Source of the DNA: Bdellovibrionales bacterium
Lineage (GTDB): Bacteria; Bdellovibrionota; UBA1018; CAIMNF01
DNA: 64,000 nucleotides
NCBI GenBank assembly: GCA_018266375.1
Contig: JAFEAO010000005.1
Location: 393,185-457,184 of the forward strand
Direction of reading: 5' to 3'
The first letter of the stretch is position 1. Every line of letters begins with the position of its first letter. The notes beneath the pieces are model-generated. The model was not told the origin of the DNA. It made no database searches and worked only from the letters and a program-made list of their open reading frames with translations. Below are positions 35,740 through 43,931 of this stretch, in pieces. Both the position numbers and the translations under genes were made by a program.

Positions 35740-36327
35740 ATGGTGCGCCAGTTCGCTACGTATATATGGATGCTTTTTGGGAGTGCGGTCGCAGCGACTC
35801 ATCATATCCCTACCGATACCAGCACCGTCAATTACCGGTTCGCGCTGACGTGCCCGGACCAGATCACTCCTGATCTTTGTCGAGCGAAGTGGAAAGAAAT
35901 TTTTATAGCCAAGGGTTGCACGCTGACGTTGTCGGGTGAACCCGAATGCAAAGTCAATCGGGCAGCCCATCAATTGGTCTGCCGCTTTGAATTTCAAAAT
36001 TGTTTCCAGCCCGTAGCGATAAATCCAGCCAAGAACGAAAAGCAGTTCGCGAATCAGTGCTCGGAGTTCGGAAAGAAGTTCGTCAACGGTCGCGCGAGCT
36101 ATCCTGGAAAACTCCGTTGTCCGCATTGCTACGGTAAACAGGAAGAAGAAGAGATTCGACCGTATGAAGCGACGGCAAAATCACGCAAAGAACTCGATGC
36201 GCTTCCGCAAACCATGGCATGCGTTCCGTACGGTGACGTCTCACGTTCGATTTCCTCGGTCGAAGAAAAGCGCGGCGAGCAAGTCATTGATTTCAACGAC
36301 AATAGTGAAACTCCGGTAATGGAATAG
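35740..36327 (+). CDS. Small cysteine-containing exported protein
   Basis: A 195-residue protein I do not recognise. A signal peptide (MVRQFATYIWMLFGSAVA) is followed by a mature region with nine cysteines, among them ALTCPDQITPDLCRAKW, GCTLTLSGEPEC, LVCRFEFQNC, NQCSEF and RCPHC. Late in the chain comes an acidic tail. GGGGGT lies before the ATG. The cysteine number suggests disulfides in the periplasm. Its stop lies 15 bases from the convergent oxygenase gene. Neighbours give no clue to function. Confidence 0.55.
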   Translation: MVRQFATYIWMLFGSAVAATHHIPTDTSTVNYRFALTCPDQITPDLCRAKWKEIFIAKGCTLTLSGEPECKVNRAAHQLVCRFEFQNCFQPVAINPAKNEKQFANQCSEFGKKFVNGRASYPGKLRCPHCYGKQEEEEIRPYEATAKSRKELDALPQTMACVPYGDVSRSISSVEEKRGEQVIDFNDNSETPVME

Positions 36328-36342
36328 TCTGGTGCGGACGGA

Positions 36343-37185
36343 TTACTTTTTGAGCAAGCCGATTTCAAGCAGACGCTGACGCAAGTATTGACCGGCAGTC
36401 ACTTCCGGCGACAATTTAACTTCTGAACGTGGATGCAGGAAAAGCGGCATTGAATAGCGTGGAAGCTTCGATTCAGGGCCGGTTGGATTCATTACCCGGT
36501 GAGTGGTGGATTTGTAATAACCCTGAGACGCCATCTGGAGCATGTCTCCCGCGTTGATCGCGATGCTACCCGGATCGCACGGAACCACGTGCCAGTTGCC
36601 AGCGGTGTCCATGACTTCGAGACCGGCCGCGGTCGCTGAGCACAACAGCGTGATTAGGTTAATGTCTTCATGAGCGGCTGCGCGGATCGCACCCTTCTCT
36701 TCGTTACCTTGGATGGGTGGATAGTGAATCATGCGGAGTAAGTTCTCGTCCGAATCCTGAATCATGTCTTGAAGCGGAATAGAAAAGTGTTTTTTAACGT
36801 CAGCGGGTGACGCGTTCTGAACCCATTTCAATAGTTCTTCGCCGAGGTTAACCAGGCGGTTGTAAAGATCCCAAGTGTCCTGTTTCAAGAACTCCGGCAT
36901 CTCCGAGCGCGGGTAGATGTGGAAGAATTCCTTCAGGTCTTTGATGCTGTAGTCTTTGGCGTTCTCGGAACGGAACGGGAAGTAGCCGGCTTGAGACTCG
37001 GGTTTGAAAGTGTACTTATGCTTTTCTTGTCCGGCGAAGAACTCACCCCATTGCTTGTACACGCGACTGACGAGATCGGTCGGAATCGGGTGAGCGGTGA
37101 GGACGGCGAACCCGGTTGTTTTTAAAGAGTGGCAAAAACGTTCGGCCGCTTCGTTCGAACCGTACTTAACTTTTAAGACTTCCAT
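36343..37185 (-). CDS. 2-oxoglutarate/Fe(II) oxygenase (isopenicillin-N-synthase family)
   Basis: A 280-residue member of the IPNS-like dioxygenases. The N-terminal DIOX_N part reads ERFCHSLKTTGFAVLTAHPI. The iron ligands are H and D in AAAHEDINLITLL and the distal H in KSTTHRVMNP; R in PRYSMPLFLHP binds 2-oxoglutarate. The iron and co-substrate sites are thus complete. The substrate cannot be read from sequence. The ATG at 37185 was chosen; the frame continues to 37248 but would cross the start of the divergent YihY gene. Confidence 0.85.
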   Translation of the reverse strand: MEVLKVKYGSNEAAERFCHSLKTTGFAVLTAHPIPTDLVSRVYKQWGEFFAGQEKHKYTFKPESQAGYFPFRSENAKDYSIKDLKEFFHIYPRSEMPEFLKQDTWDLYNRLVNLGEELLKWVQNASPADVKKHFSIPLQDMIQDSDENLLRMIHYPPIQGNEEKGAIRAAAHEDINLITLLCSATAAGLEVMDTAGNWHVVPCDPGSIAINAGDMLQMASQGYYKSTTHRVMNPTGPESKLPRYSMPLFLHPRSEVKLSPEVTAGQYLRQRLLEIGLLKK

Positions 37186-37230
37186 GGGACTCTTGAATAT
37201 CACAGGAATGGGTCTTAATCTATTGAAACT

Positions 37231-38193
37231 GTGTCGTTTTACGATCAAACACTATGTCGCATTAAGGCCCAAATTCGGCATCAATATCATGCTGAAACTA
37301 AGGCACAAAATCGATTTCAAAAAATCAAGCATCGCAGTTTAATCTGGGCGAGAATGCTTCAGTATGAGTTCGTGAAGGACGAGATCGGCATCCGGGCCGA
37401 GTCTTTGTCGTATTTTACGCTGTTCTCGATCCTTCCGTTGCTTGCGGGCGCGTTCCTCTTTGTGAGCTTTTTCAGTCAGTGGGCTCCGGTTCAGGCCGGT
37501 TTTCAGGGCTTAATCGAGCGCTTTCTGTCGCCGATTCCGGACGACTATCGCGACGACCTCATGGATTTCGTCGTTCAATTCAAAGACGATTACCTTCAAA
37601 AGATTTCGCAAAACAGTTCGAGCCTCGGCATCTTCGCTTTTATCGTCCTCGTGTGGATCGGCGCGAAGGTCTACTTCAACATTGAAAACTTAATGAATCG
37701 AATTTGGAATACGGACGAGCGTCGGTCGTGGATCGAGCGGATTCAAAACTTCATTCTCTGCGGGGTGATCGCGCCGGTCGCGGGAGTGGCAGTGATCACG
37801 TTGCCGACCATTCTTAAAAGTGCGACCGACATCGAAGTTGGGATCTGGTGGGAGCAGGGGCTGCCGCTTATTATTGTTTTTTTGAGTCTCACGTTCGTGT
37901 TCAAGTTTTTTCCGAACACGCGCGTGAAGTGGAAGAGCGCGCTGGGCGGATCGATTGCAGGCATGTTGATGTTTGGTGCGGCGAATTCGTTACTCCAAAT
38001 TTATTTCCGTTTCGGGACAAATACGGCGTACGGGAAAATGGCCGCAGTTCCGCTTTTGGCTCTTTTTATCTATGTTTTTTGGATGATTTTTATCCTCGGC
38101 GCCGAGCTAAGTTTCCTCATACAACATCCGCATGTATTCGAAAATCGTCAAGAAGGTGCCGATATCGAAAAAACGGTCTTAGGTAACCCGTAA
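37231..38193 (+). CDS. YihY/BrkB-family membrane protein
   Basis: A 320-residue polytopic protein of the YihY (formerly RNase BN) family. After ~60 mostly polar residues, IRAESLSYFTLFSILPLLAG is the hallmark first helix. Five more helices follow, including SLGIFAFIVLVWIGAKVYFN, CGVIAPVAGVAVITLP and AAVPLLALFIYVFWMIFILG AELSFL. The family's role is not settled; transport or lipid functions are proposed and the RNase assignment was withdrawn. The start is a GTG at 37231 without a clear ribosome site. Confidence 0.85.
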   Translation: MSFYDQTLCRIKAQIRHQYHAETKAQNRFQKIKHRSLIWARMLQYEFVKDEIGIRAESLSYFTLFSILPLLAGAFLFVSFFSQWAPVQAGFQGLIERFLSPIPDDYRDDLMDFVVQFKDDYLQKISQNSSSLGIFAFIVLVWIGAKVYFNIENLMNRIWNTDERRSWIERIQNFILCGVIAPVAGVAVITLPTILKSATDIEVGIWWEQGLPLIIVFLSLTFVFKFFPNTRVKWKSALGGSIAGMLMFGAANSLLQIYFRFGTNTAYGKMAAVPLLALFIYVFWMIFILGAELSFLIQHPHVFENRQEGADIEKTVLGNP

Positions 38194-38317
38194 AAGAACG
38201 CCTTAACGTGAAGAGGTTCTTCAAAGGTTCGCCATAAAATCTGTGATATTGGCTTTAAACTCGAAATAAATAAAAACGCTGTGTCAAAAAAAACACATCT
38301 CTTTTTTTAAAAACACC

Positions 38318-38347
38318 TTGTGTAAGATATTCCAAGCCCTCCATAAT
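38318..38347 (+). promoter_or_regulatory. Putative promoter of the DksA-like gene
   Basis: TTGTGT (38318-38323), 18 bases, CATAAT (38342-38347), then a GGGGAGG ribosome site and the ATG at 38371. The upstream part of this 177-base gap is AT-rich and shows no gene. Confidence 0.45.
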
Positions 38348-38370
38348 GGACGGCGGGGAGGCTCGTAGTT

Positions 38371-38745
38371 ATGAGTCAAAAGCGACAGAAGCTATACGAT
38401 GAGTGTCGAGTGAAGTTGCTAAAAGTGCGGGAAGAAACGCTCAATGGATTGCAAGCGTTGAACCCATCATTAGCCACTGAGATGGTTGGAGACGAGGCGG
38501 ATTTGGCCTCGGCTCACATCAGTCAAACTCAGGCGCTCAACCAGCGCGATAAATTGCTCGCAAAGATCAAAGAGATCGATGAAGCGTTGGGACGCATGGA
38601 AAACAAAAGTTACGGGATCTGCGAAGAGACCGGTGACGAGATCGAAGAAAAGCGTCTTCAGGCGATACCTTGGACCCGTTTGAGTCTTGAAGGTGCCGAA
38701 GTTCGCGAACGCGAACAAAAGCGTTACGACCAAAAATTAGCTTAA
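38371..38745 (+). CDS. DksA/TraR-like protein with an incomplete zinc finger
   Basis: A 124-residue protein of the DksA/TraR family, which enters the RNA polymerase secondary channel. It has the coiled coil (QKLYDECRVKLLKVREETLN ... INQRDKLLAKIKEIDEALGR) with the tip motif D41-E-A-D44-L-A46, the D-x2-D-x-A needed for action on polymerase. The globular end reads NKSYGICEETGDEIEEKRLQAIP. Of the usual four zinc cysteines only C84 is left. Such cysteine-poor versions can be zinc-independent. GGGGAGG before the ATG is strong. The gene stands alone. Confidence 0.85.
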   Translation: MSQKRQKLYDECRVKLLKVREETLNGLQALNPSLATEMVGDEADLASAHISQTQALNQRDKLLAKIKEIDEALGRMENKSYGICEETGDEIEEKRLQAIPWTRLSLEGAEVREREQKRYDQKLA

Positions 38746-38847
38746 GTATTGTGGAGCCCCTTCAGGCTTGTGTGTCTTTCGGTCACGGTCGTCACACTCT
38801 AACCGAACACCATAGAAACCGGTGGACTACCGCTTCAAGAAAGCCGC

Positions 38848-38876
38848 TTGAGTTTGGGTTGTTATTCTTTTACACT
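38848..38876 (+). promoter_or_regulatory. Putative promoter of the methyltransferase gene
   Basis: TTGAGT (38848-38853), 17 bases, TACACT (38871-38876); the ATG at 38885 is eight bases further on and lacks a ribosome site, so the transcript would be leaderless or nearly so. The rest of the 139-base gap (38746-38847) shows no gene. Confidence 0.45.
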
Positions 38877-38884
38877 GCCTCTGA

Positions 38885-39499
38885 ATGACGGCAGATTTCT
38901 TCCTAAATAACGATAAACTTCGCACCTTTTTCTCGGGTCGACGCCGTTTTCAAATCGCCTGGGTGTTTGCGGTGCTCCTGATCGTCTTCGCCAAGCAGTA
39001 TCCAAGTCCGCTTGGGATGCTGATTTGCGCGATGGGCGCTCTGCTGCGCGTGTATGCCAGCGGATTTTTGCGTAAAGAATCAAGGCTTACCGTGGGCGGG
39101 CCTTATGCCTACACCCGCAATCCGCTTTATCTTGGCACCTTCATCATGGCGTTTGGCGCGGTGTTGAGCGTGGGCACGGTTTTCTTGGCCCTCATCATGG
39201 GCGCCGTTTTCTTTTTGAACTATCACTACGTCATCGAAAACGAAGAGCGCAAGCTGCCCTCGGTTTTCGGCGAGCCGTACATCTTCTACTGCGCGCTCGT
39301 TCCGCGGTTTTTTCCGCGTCTCGGCCGTCCGCCGCAAGCAGAACTCGAAAAGATTAATCCCGATTTGCACGGATTCGAATTTTCATCCCATCTCGCCAGC
39401 GACAATAAGGCGATGGAAGCCGTCTATTCTTTCTTCGGGATTATTATTGGCTGCTCGCTGCTCGTTTGGATTAAGCACCAACTGGGCTTTTCGATTTAA
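38885..39499 (+). CDS. Isoprenylcysteine carboxyl-methyltransferase-like membrane protein
   Basis: A 204-residue membrane protein of the ICMT/PEMT group of S-adenosylmethionine methyltransferases. It has two early helices (FQIAWVFAVLLIVFAKQY region and LICAMGALLRVYASGFL), the binding motif GGPYAYTRNPLYLGTFIMAF, and ENEERKLPSVFGEPYIFYCA LVPRFFP. These contain the family's RNP-Y-x-G and E-E...L...G-x-x-Y residues. A last helix ends the chain. Substrate unknown; bacterial members modify lipids or small molecules. The final 29 bases overlap the convergent permease gene. Confidence 0.85.
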   Translation: MTADFFLNNDKLRTFFSGRRRFQIAWVFAVLLIVFAKQYPSPLGMLICAMGALLRVYASGFLRKESRLTVGGPYAYTRNPLYLGTFIMAFGAVLSVGTVFLALIMGAVFFLNYHYVIENEERKLPSVFGEPYIFYCALVPRFFPRLGRPPQAELEKINPDLHGFEFSSHLASDNKAMEAVYSFFGIIIGCSLLVWIKHQLGFSI

Positions 39500-40775
39500 T
39501 CCAATATCCGATACTCGACAGCACCACGACCACAATCACGCTGAGCCACTCTTCGCCGGTCACGGTCAAGAGGAGTGCGCCCATCGCCAGAATCGCAAGC
39601 GTCGGCACCGCGCGCTTGCCGAACTTGATCGCCGCGATCGCGCAAATCATGTACATCAAAATCGCCGAGAGGTTCGAGAGCACGGCCAAGTGTTCAAATA
39701 AGCTCGATACCGAGAGGAGCCAAGCGACAAAAACTTGTACGATGATCGCGTTCATCGGTGTGTGGTACTCGGGGTGTACGTCGGACAGACGCGATGGTAA
39801 ATAGCCATCCCGGGCGAAAGTATAGAGCGTGCGTGGCAGTGTGAGCGTGATCGCACTTAAATACCCAAGTGTTGACAGCACAGCACCGACCGAGAGAATG
39901 AACGCGCCGATTGGACCCATGATCAGACCCGCGGCTTGCGCAAGCGGGCTTTGCCCCGATCCGGTAACTGCCGCCATTTCGGCGCCGAGTTCGGATTGCG
40001 ATACGAGTTGAACGCCTAAGTACAAAAACAAAACCAAGATGAGCGCGGCGTACAGCGAACGCGGCAAGGTCTCGTGCGGATTTTTGATCTCACCGCTCGG
40101 GATGAGGGCGCACTCGATTCCGGTAAAGGCAAAGATCAAGACCATGGCGCCGCGACCGAGCGCCGGGAAATCAAGTTGCGCCGGGAGCGTGAGCTGCTCC
40201 GTGTGCAGCTGCGGCAGGCCTGCAAACACGAGTAGTGCGAGCGGTAAAATTTTAACTACGCTTAAAACAATGCTGACTTTCGATCCGGTCTTGACTCCGA
40301 CCACGTTAAAGTAGGTGAGCACTGCAAACGTCACGAACAAAATCGCGGCATGCCCGCCGAAGTTATCGAGGCTCGGCACGAATGCCGCGACAAACCCAGC
40401 ATAAGCCGCCGCAACGGCCGCCATCGCAAACGTCGCGAGCGCCCACAATAAAACTCCGCACAAAAACGCCGGATACTTGCCGAGAACGGGTTGCACGTAA
40501 GCGTAAGGCCCGCCGCTCGATTCGATGTCCCGACCGACTTGAATGAACACGGTGACCACCGCGAGCATGACTAAAAAGCAAATGAGGTAAACAATCGGTG
40601 AGGCGGTTCCGGCGATCTTGTAAACGCTGGCGGGGAGACGGAAAATCCCGCCACCAACCATGCAGTTAAAGCTTGCGGCGATAAGGCCGACTATTCCCAG
40701 TCCGCGGATGAGTTGCTTGTCTTTGGCGGATGCCTGGACGCTAATCGCGGATGCGGTCGATTCATTCGGTTCCAT
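39471..40775 (-). CDS. APC-superfamily amino acid permease
   Basis: A 434-residue, twelve-helix transporter. The first helix carries the substrate-carboxylate motif NCMVGGGIFRLPASV; helix 6 has LIFAFTGIECALIPSGEIKN PHETLPRS, a signature of APC permeases. LSTLGYLSAITLTLPRTLYT FARDG and SRLSDVHPEYHTPMNAIIVQ also match. The particular amino acid cannot be told. The N-terminus is a soluble 25-residue tail. The start overlaps the AI-2E-type gene by 14 bases, so the two are cotranscribed. Confidence 0.88.
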   Translation of the reverse strand: MEPNESTASAISVQASAKDKQLIRGLGIVGLIAASFNCMVGGGIFRLPASVYKIAGTASPIVYLICFLVMLAVVTVFIQVGRDIESSGGPYAYVQPVLGKYPAFLCGVLLWALATFAMAAVAAAYAGFVAAFVPSLDNFGGHAAILFVTFAVLTYFNVVGVKTGSKVSIVLSVVKILPLALLVFAGLPQLHTEQLTLPAQLDFPALGRGAMVLIFAFTGIECALIPSGEIKNPHETLPRSLYAALILVLFLYLGVQLVSQSELGAEMAAVTGSGQSPLAQAAGLIMGPIGAFILSVGAVLSTLGYLSAITLTLPRTLYTFARDGYLPSRLSDVHPEYHTPMNAIIVQVFVAWLLSVSSLFEHLAVLSNLSAILMYMICAIAAIKFGKRAVPTLAILAMGALLLTVTGEEWLSVIVVVVLSSIGYWIKSKSPVGA

Positions 40776-41799
40776 AAAGTAGAGTCACCACCTCTTGATA
40801 GATGATTTTAATGATGGATGCGAGCGGGACAGCGATAAGCATGCCCACTAGACCATAGTATTCCTGACCGACGGCGACCGCGGCAAGGAGGGTGAGTGGA
40901 CTCAGGTTGACGATCTTTGCAACAAAGAGCGGGAAGATGAGTAAGTTGTCGACGACGTTAACGATGATAAGCACGATAAGCGCAGGCCAAAAATATTGGT
41001 TCATCGAATCGGTCATGGAATAGAGCGCGAGCGGTGCGATCGCGCCCAATATCTGACCTAGGTAAGGAATGATGTTGGTGATCCCGACGATAAAGGCAAA
41101 GAGGCCCGCGTAAGGAGCGCCGACGATCAGGAGGCCGATGAATGCGAGCAAGCCCACCGAGGTCGCTTCGATGACTTTAGCGCGGATAAAATCTTCAAGT
41201 GCGACCGTCGTCTCGTGAAGCACTTCGATCGTGGTGTCGTAATATTTTTTCGGAATGAGCGCGTAAAAGCGCGCACGCCACTCTTTACCGTCGCGCAAAA
41301 TGAAGAATGAAAAAATCGGCACCAAGAACGCCGCGGAGGCGGCATCACCCAGAAGGGTAGGCAGGTGCGTGAGAATCCAGCTCTGAGTGTCGCTCCCAAA
41401 CCGAAGCATCCAATCCGACGCGCCGATGTCGACGCTCACGCCTAAGTTTTCAAGAACGCTGTTTTGAAGGGCGGAAATCTTATTCACGATTTGAAGCCAA
41501 ACCGCCGGCAAGGTTTGTACGAGAGTGGTCCATTGATTGCGGATCAAGTGCACGCCGTTTGTGATCCCGAATACGACGACAAAAGCACTGATCGCGAAAA
41601 CAAGGATGATGGCGTTGGTACGTGAGAATTTCCTTTTCTCCAACTTCCGGATGATCGGAGTGAGGAGAATCAGGTTTAATATCGTGAGGAAGAAAGTCGG
41701 ACGGAGCGAGGAGCTCCAAATAAAGATAAATCCGAGAAAGAGAACGATGAGTGCTACGAAGAGTAACTTAAGATTGTCGCGCGAAGCGGTCCGATTCAT
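40762..41799 (-). CDS. AI-2E/PerM-family membrane protein
   Basis: A 345-residue protein with paired N-terminal helices (LLFVALIVLFLGFIFIW, then LTILNLILLTPIIRKLE), a central soluble region, and the C-terminal family core GLLIVGAPYAGLFAFIVGIT NIIPYLGQILGAIAPLALYS and NVVDNLLIFPLFVAKIVNLS PLTLLAAVAVGQEYYGLVG. Members include the AI-2 exporter TqsA, PerM and Na+/H+ antiporters; the substrate cannot be assigned here. Coupling to an amino acid permease gives no more detail. Confidence 0.85.
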   Translation of the reverse strand: MNRTASRDNLKLLFVALIVLFLGFIFIWSSSLRPTFFLTILNLILLTPIIRKLEKRKFSRTNAIILVFAISAFVVVFGITNGVHLIRNQWTTLVQTLPAVWLQIVNKISALQNSVLENLGVSVDIGASDWMLRFGSDTQSWILTHLPTLLGDAASAAFLVPIFSFFILRDGKEWRARFYALIPKKYYDTTIEVLHETTVALEDFIRAKVIEATSVGLLAFIGLLIVGAPYAGLFAFIVGITNIIPYLGQILGAIAPLALYSMTDSMNQYFWPALIVLIIVNVVDNLLIFPLFVAKIVNLSPLTLLAAVAVGQEYYGLVGMLIAVPLASIIKIIYQEVVTLLYGTE

Positions 41800-41814
41800 C
41801 GGGGTGCCGCGTTT

Positions 41815-42057
41815 TTACTGCGCGAGTGGCTGGCAACCGACCCAAGTCTTGTCGTAGCCGGCAGCACATTGCGGAGCTTTGGTGATATCCGTAACTGGAA
41901 TTGCCGGATAATTTGGATGATAGCGGCTTGAAGCACCCATGAGTGCGTTTTGAGCCATGTCCTCGAAGAAAAAGGCGAGAATGATGCCCGCGGCAGCGAG
42001 AATGATTGCAACAGCAGTTAAGCCTCTTATTTGTACCTTCTTTTCTTCTGGAGTCAT
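41815..42057 (-). CDS. Small single-helix membrane protein
   Basis: An 80-residue protein with one transmembrane helix (LTAVAIILAAAGIILAFFF, about 13-31) and a periplasmic tail holding two cysteines (PQCAAGYDKTWVGCQPL). I do not recognise a family. It starts the minus-strand run with the AI-2E-type protein, whose gene begins 15 bases after its stop. The first residues TPEEKKVQ are charged, fitting an inside N-terminus. Confidence 0.6.
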   Translation of the reverse strand: MTPEEKKVQIRGLTAVAIILAAAGIILAFFFEDMAQNALMGASSRYHPNYPAIPVTDITKAPQCAAGYDKTWVGCQPLAQ

Positions 42058-42148
42058 GGAGTTAGATTAAACGAAAACGATGAAATCATCAATGCCAAGA
42101 CAAATCCGAGTAGAAAAGTCGGATAACAAATGATAGCATGGCTGCGGC

Positions 42149-42340
42149 ATGGATTGGGACACAAGCTTCTTCCGTTTGACGTCACTCGTACTTTTACTCT
42201 TCAAAGCCCGGTCGCGCACGCATCGCCTGACTCGAGGTACTCGAACGAAGCCATCGACTTCGTTCAGGACGAGCAAGTCGATGAGAATGCCACGGTCGAC
42301 GATCAATTAGACAGCTGCAACGCAGCCGTAAAAAGATTGG
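42149..42340 (+). pseudogene. Frameshifted 5' end of the D,D-carboxypeptidase gene
   Basis: The enzyme ORF at 42341 lacks a signal peptide and its first residues. They can be read upstream in pieces. Phase one, from ATG 42149, gives MDWDTSFFRLTSLVLLLF, a good signal core. The next phase, from about 42203, gives QSPVAHA-SPDSRYSNEAI and runs to LGAVLFSSK. At 42361-42363 the frame returns to that of the enzyme (DSKQVLWG). One base missing near 42202 (TTC before AAA) and one extra base in AAA at 42361-42363 would restore a continuous protein with a VAHA-S cleavage site. True decay or assembly error is possible. The 91 bases before it (42058-42148) show no other gene. Confidence 0.55.
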
Positions 42341-43879
42341 GTGCAGTTCTTTTCTCTTCTAAAGGATTCCAAACAGGTCCTTTGGGGAATCAGCTTCGGA
42401 GGCCACATTCCGTTTGCCAACCATGCCGAAGATTTGATGGCGCCGGCATCGACGCAAAAACTGATTACCGCGATTACCGCGCTTGCACGTCTTCCGGGTG
42501 GCGGTGACTTTAGATTCCAAAACAGTTTTAAAGGCGTGACCGCATCGAGCGATACGATTCTAACCGGTCCGGAGTTTGAAGTGTCGGGTGATCCGACGTG
42601 GGGCCATAAATATTATGACAACGACAACCTATTGCTTCGTACCGATAAGATCGCGGCCGAGCTGAAAGCACGAGGTATCACTAAGGTGGTCGGGGAGGTC
42701 AAATTTACTCATCTCAATTCCTATCTCGATAAAGTTTCTCGCGTCGAACTCGAGCTCGACGGGACTTGGAAAAAAGAATGGCGCACGGAATGTTACGCGT
42801 CTTTGCCGACGCACATTACGCTCGCCGGGAATTGCGCGACTTACGTCGTGACCGGCAAAAACTCCGGCCGCTGGATAGATCCGGGCGTGAATCTCCCGGT
42901 GAGCGTGTCGGTCGCACGCGTGAGGAAAGGAATCGCAGTAGGCGGTGTTCCGACTTTGGACGACCGCGGATTCGCGACTGCGTATCGAGTCAGCGGTAAA
43001 ACCACGAGATATCCGGTCAGTATCGAGGTGCCGGTACAAGGTAACGAAACCTGGCTCAAAAACCTGCTCGCGCTTTCGCTCAAAAAAGCGGGGATCGAAT
43101 ACAAAGAAAAAGACGCTGATCCGACGCGCGATGTGAGCGCGGTTACTCCTTTCGCGCCGATCGATGTCTCCTCGCCGCCGCTTCGTGAAATTCTCATTCC
43201 GTTCGTGCAACGCAGCTTGAACGGCATCGGCGACCGACTCTTTTTGGAAATTGCGGGGCAAGCCAATTCTCTCGATCGTCCATCGTTGCCGGAACTTCAA
43301 ACCATGGAGGAGCTCACCGGCGATCACACATTGATCGCGAGTCAATCGGCCAGTCCGCTGACTTACTCGAACCCGTCACTAAGTGATCCGACTCAATCCA
43401 ACGCTGTCGTCATCGTCGACGGTAGCGGGCTCAGCACCCCGAACCGGATGAAGCCGGGTTTGATGTGGAAACTTCTTGAATCGGTAAAGCCGCAGAACGG
43501 AGCGGACCGTGTTCCTTACTTTAAAGACTTTTTTGCATCACTGTCGATTGCGGCCAAAGAAGGTACGCTGGCCAATGCGACTCTTCATAATCTTCTGAGG
43601 CATCCGTTGACCTCCGGAAAAATTTTCGGAAAGACGGGAACGGTGAACGGAGTGAAAAATGTGGTGGGGTATTTTCAGAAACCTGACCAGACGCTCGAGG
43701 CATTTGTGTTCTATACAAAATTCAGAGCTTTGAGCAATTCTCGAGTTGCTCATATGACTGACTCTGTCCTGATCGAATTTGCGAGACAAAACTCGGGCTT
43801 AGAAGGCTTCCAAAATCCGGTGACGACACTAAAAAAACCAGCAAGAAAGAGCGCTGCGTTAAGCAAACCTCGTCATTAA
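42341..43879 (+). CDS. dacB: D-Ala-D-Ala carboxypeptidase, PBP4 family (S13), 5' end displaced
   Basis: A penicillin-binding protein of the PBP4 family that trims or cleaves peptidoglycan peptides in the periplasm. The acyl-serine motif S37-T-Q-K40 is in MAPASTQKLITAITAL. IVDGSGLSTPNRM matches the second motif and GKTGTVNGVKNVVGYF the KTG motif. The chain as read is 512 residues and begins at a GTG with no ribosome site and no signal peptide. Family members need export; the missing part is found in other phases upstream (42149-42340). All catalytic motifs are intact, so if the frameshifts are sequencing errors the gene is functional. Confidence 0.85.
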   Translation: MQFFSLLKDSKQVLWGISFGGHIPFANHAEDLMAPASTQKLITAITALARLPGGGDFRFQNSFKGVTASSDTILTGPEFEVSGDPTWGHKYYDNDNLLLRTDKIAAELKARGITKVVGEVKFTHLNSYLDKVSRVELELDGTWKKEWRTECYASLPTHITLAGNCATYVVTGKNSGRWIDPGVNLPVSVSVARVRKGIAVGGVPTLDDRGFATAYRVSGKTTRYPVSIEVPVQGNETWLKNLLALSLKKAGIEYKEKDADPTRDVSAVTPFAPIDVSSPPLREILIPFVQRSLNGIGDRLFLEIAGQANSLDRPSLPELQTMEELTGDHTLIASQSASPLTYSNPSLSDPTQSNAVVIVDGSGLSTPNRMKPGLMWKLLESVKPQNGADRVPYFKDFFASLSIAAKEGTLANATLHNLLRHPLTSGKIFGKTGTVNGVKNVVGYFQKPDQTLEAFVFYTKFRALSNSRVAHMTDSVLIEFARQNSGLEGFQNPVTTLKKPARKSAALSKPRH

Positions 43880-43931
43880 ACGCGATGTTGCATTTGTTGA
43901 CGCAAAACTCAATCAGATGTAGTTCTAGCCT

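Noticed and set aside
35670..35873. 67-codon plus-strand ORF overlapping the exported-protein gene
   Set aside because: It starts within an AT-rich gap, has no ribosome site and overlaps a better gene that has a signal peptide.
38190..38225. AAGAAC...GTTCTT inverted repeat after the YihY gene
   Set aside because: Six-base stem with a long loop and no T-run; too weak to call a terminator.
42130..42507. Separate 125-codon plus-strand ORF upstream of dacB
   Set aside because: Its middle part reads as the missing N-terminal region of dacB and its end overlaps the enzyme in another phase, so it is treated as a frameshifted piece and not a gene.
42629..43345. 238-codon antisense ORF opposite dacB
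   Set aside because: Arg/His-rich composition of a reverse-frame shadow; the sense frame has all PBP4 motifs.
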